Assembly (NCBI GenBank): GCA_948567375.1
Contig: OX419756.1
Coordinates: 46,018,333-46,082,332 of the forward strand
Direction of reading: 5' to 3'
Source of the DNA: Lunularia cruciata
Lineage: Eukaryota; Streptophyta; Marchantiopsida; Lunulariales; Lunulariaceae
DNA length: 64,000 nucleotides
The position numbers and the translations under genes are program-made. The notes below the pieces were generated by a model. That model saw only the letters and a list, made by a program, of their open reading frames with translations, had not been told where the DNA came from and made no database searches. Shown here one piece after another: positions 62,998 through 64,000 of the stretch (its first letter is position 1; each line of letters opens with the position of its first letter).

Positions 62998-63978
62998 TAT
63001 AAAGGACCAAAGAGAGAAATAAAAGAATGGAAGACCTAGATGGAAGATCATATTGGGACTCTCAAGTGAAAGAAATTCCAAATGCCTAGCTTGAGCTTGG
63101 CTTGGGTATATATAGGTAACTTGGGTACAAGGCTCCCAAGGAGCTTCCAAGGAAGGTTTCTTCTAAGAGCTACCTATAATACCATTAGCTAGGCAAATTA
63201 GCTACATGTGAAAATAGGCTTGGTAATATCTTTATCGACATTATACATGATGGTCTAAGTAGATCAGATAGATAAGTCTTCAAAAGAAGATTTCTGCAAA
63301 TAGTGCAGAAGCCAAAACATACCAAAAACTTCATAGCTAATTGTGGAGGCCTAAATAAAAGAATTAGGTCAAAAAAATTGGAATTTTTCTTTCCCTTCCA
63401 AGGAGAAAGTTGTTGTCTTCTCTCCTTCCCTCCCTGGTTTGTCTAATCAATATCTTTCCAATAGTACCTCTTCCATGCTATTTTGAGCTTTCTATAAGAA
63501 GATTCTCCAAAGATTGCCTTTGGTCAAACTTGTTTGACACACCAAATAGGACAAGGATTGACATGTCACCAATCCATGCATCTAATCTAAGGGTATAGCT
63601 CTCTTTGAGGGGATCCTCTTTACTATATAATAAAGACAAGGTGCTATTTTGGGGCATCAAGTTTTTTGAGAGTTCCAATCTTTGATGTTTCTTGAGTTGT
63701 TACACCACTTTACTTGGAGTGCAAGCTAAGTTAGCCATTTACTTGGCATATAAACTAAGCTAGCCATCAGCTTAGCAAAGAAGTTAGTCTCTTTTTGGAA
63801 AGTTCCTATAAGCTTCTTACCAAGAAGCTTCTTGGATGCTTCTAGAATATTCTACACATAAGCTTCCTTGATGCTTCTAGTACATTCTTAGGCTAGTTCA
63901 ACTTACTTTTGCTATATTAACTTACACTTCTAACTCATTAGCTTCTACTAACTTTTTTGTTAACTTCATATTATTACA
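62998..63978 (-). repeat. LTR of a third family A-related element, interrupted
   Basis: The left part (62998-63174) and right part (63705-63978) together correspond to the LTR at 62041-62464. They are separated by a family B LTR. The internal-type sequence TAGTTGGT follows at 63992, so this is again a 3' LTR with the element body beyond the window. It starts exactly where the previous element is broken. Confidence 0.82.
63175..63704 (+). repeat. Solo LTR, family B (copy B4)
   Basis: TATAATACCA (terminal TG changed to TA) to TTGTTACA, matching B2 with TATATAATAAAGA near 63625. Flanking 5-mers CTACC and CCACT differ by two C/T changes, consistent with an old target duplication. It carries a single copy of the first segment, like B2. 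Confidence 0.85.
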
Positions 63979-64000
63979 TCTTCTCTTACCGCTAGTTGGT

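Overview
This window looks like nuclear DNA of a land plant. The LTR retrotransposons carry primer-binding sites matching initiator-methionine tRNA (TGGTATCAG), there are spliced genes with short GT-AG introns, and one gene encodes the plant form of SCAI. The low gene density, the degenerate non-LTR reverse transcriptase family (which I associate with mosses and other early-diverging plants) and the ARM-TPR protein would fit a bryophyte or another non-seed plant, but that placement is inference and I cannot name a species.

Layout. Positions 1-25.8 kb are a graveyard of retroelements: minus-strand Ty3/gypsy gag and pol remnants (about 2.1-11.1 kb) broken by a solo LTR (family B, 6614-7350); an almost complete minus-strand Ty3/gypsy element (family A, 11705-17340, both LTRs, PBS, polypurine tract, decayed gag-pol); a plus-strand chromovirus-type Ty3/gypsy pol with chromodomain and 3' family B LTR (18240-22536); and a minus-strand non-LTR reverse transcriptase pseudogene (22537-25770). 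Positions 26-34 kb are an island of less repetitive DNA holding a nine-exon SCAI gene (28013-31594, + strand). At 34-48 kb repeats resume: a 2.7 kb MULE-like terminal-inverted-repeat element with a 9-bp target duplication and a nested solo LTR (35552-38216), a plus-strand copy of the same non-LTR reverse transcriptase, and several low-copy tandem duplications. Positions 49-59 kb are a second gene island: unrecognised candidate exons on + (49.2-51.9 kb) and a large two-exon minus-strand gene (57784 to 52980) for a 1532-residue protein with two armadillo-repeat blocks and a TPR tail. From 61.5 kb to the end family A LTRs return, nested three deep.

The two clear genes look intact and do not form an operon or obvious pathway; nearly everything else is mobile DNA in decay, with stop codons and residue changes largely of the C-to-T/G-to-A type expected in methylated transposons. 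I see no novel defence, biosynthetic or RNA-guided system. The observation I find most worth checking is that the family A LTR carries a dense array of perfect heat-shock elements just upstream of its TATA box, the arrangement known from the heat-activated Arabidopsis element ONSEN.
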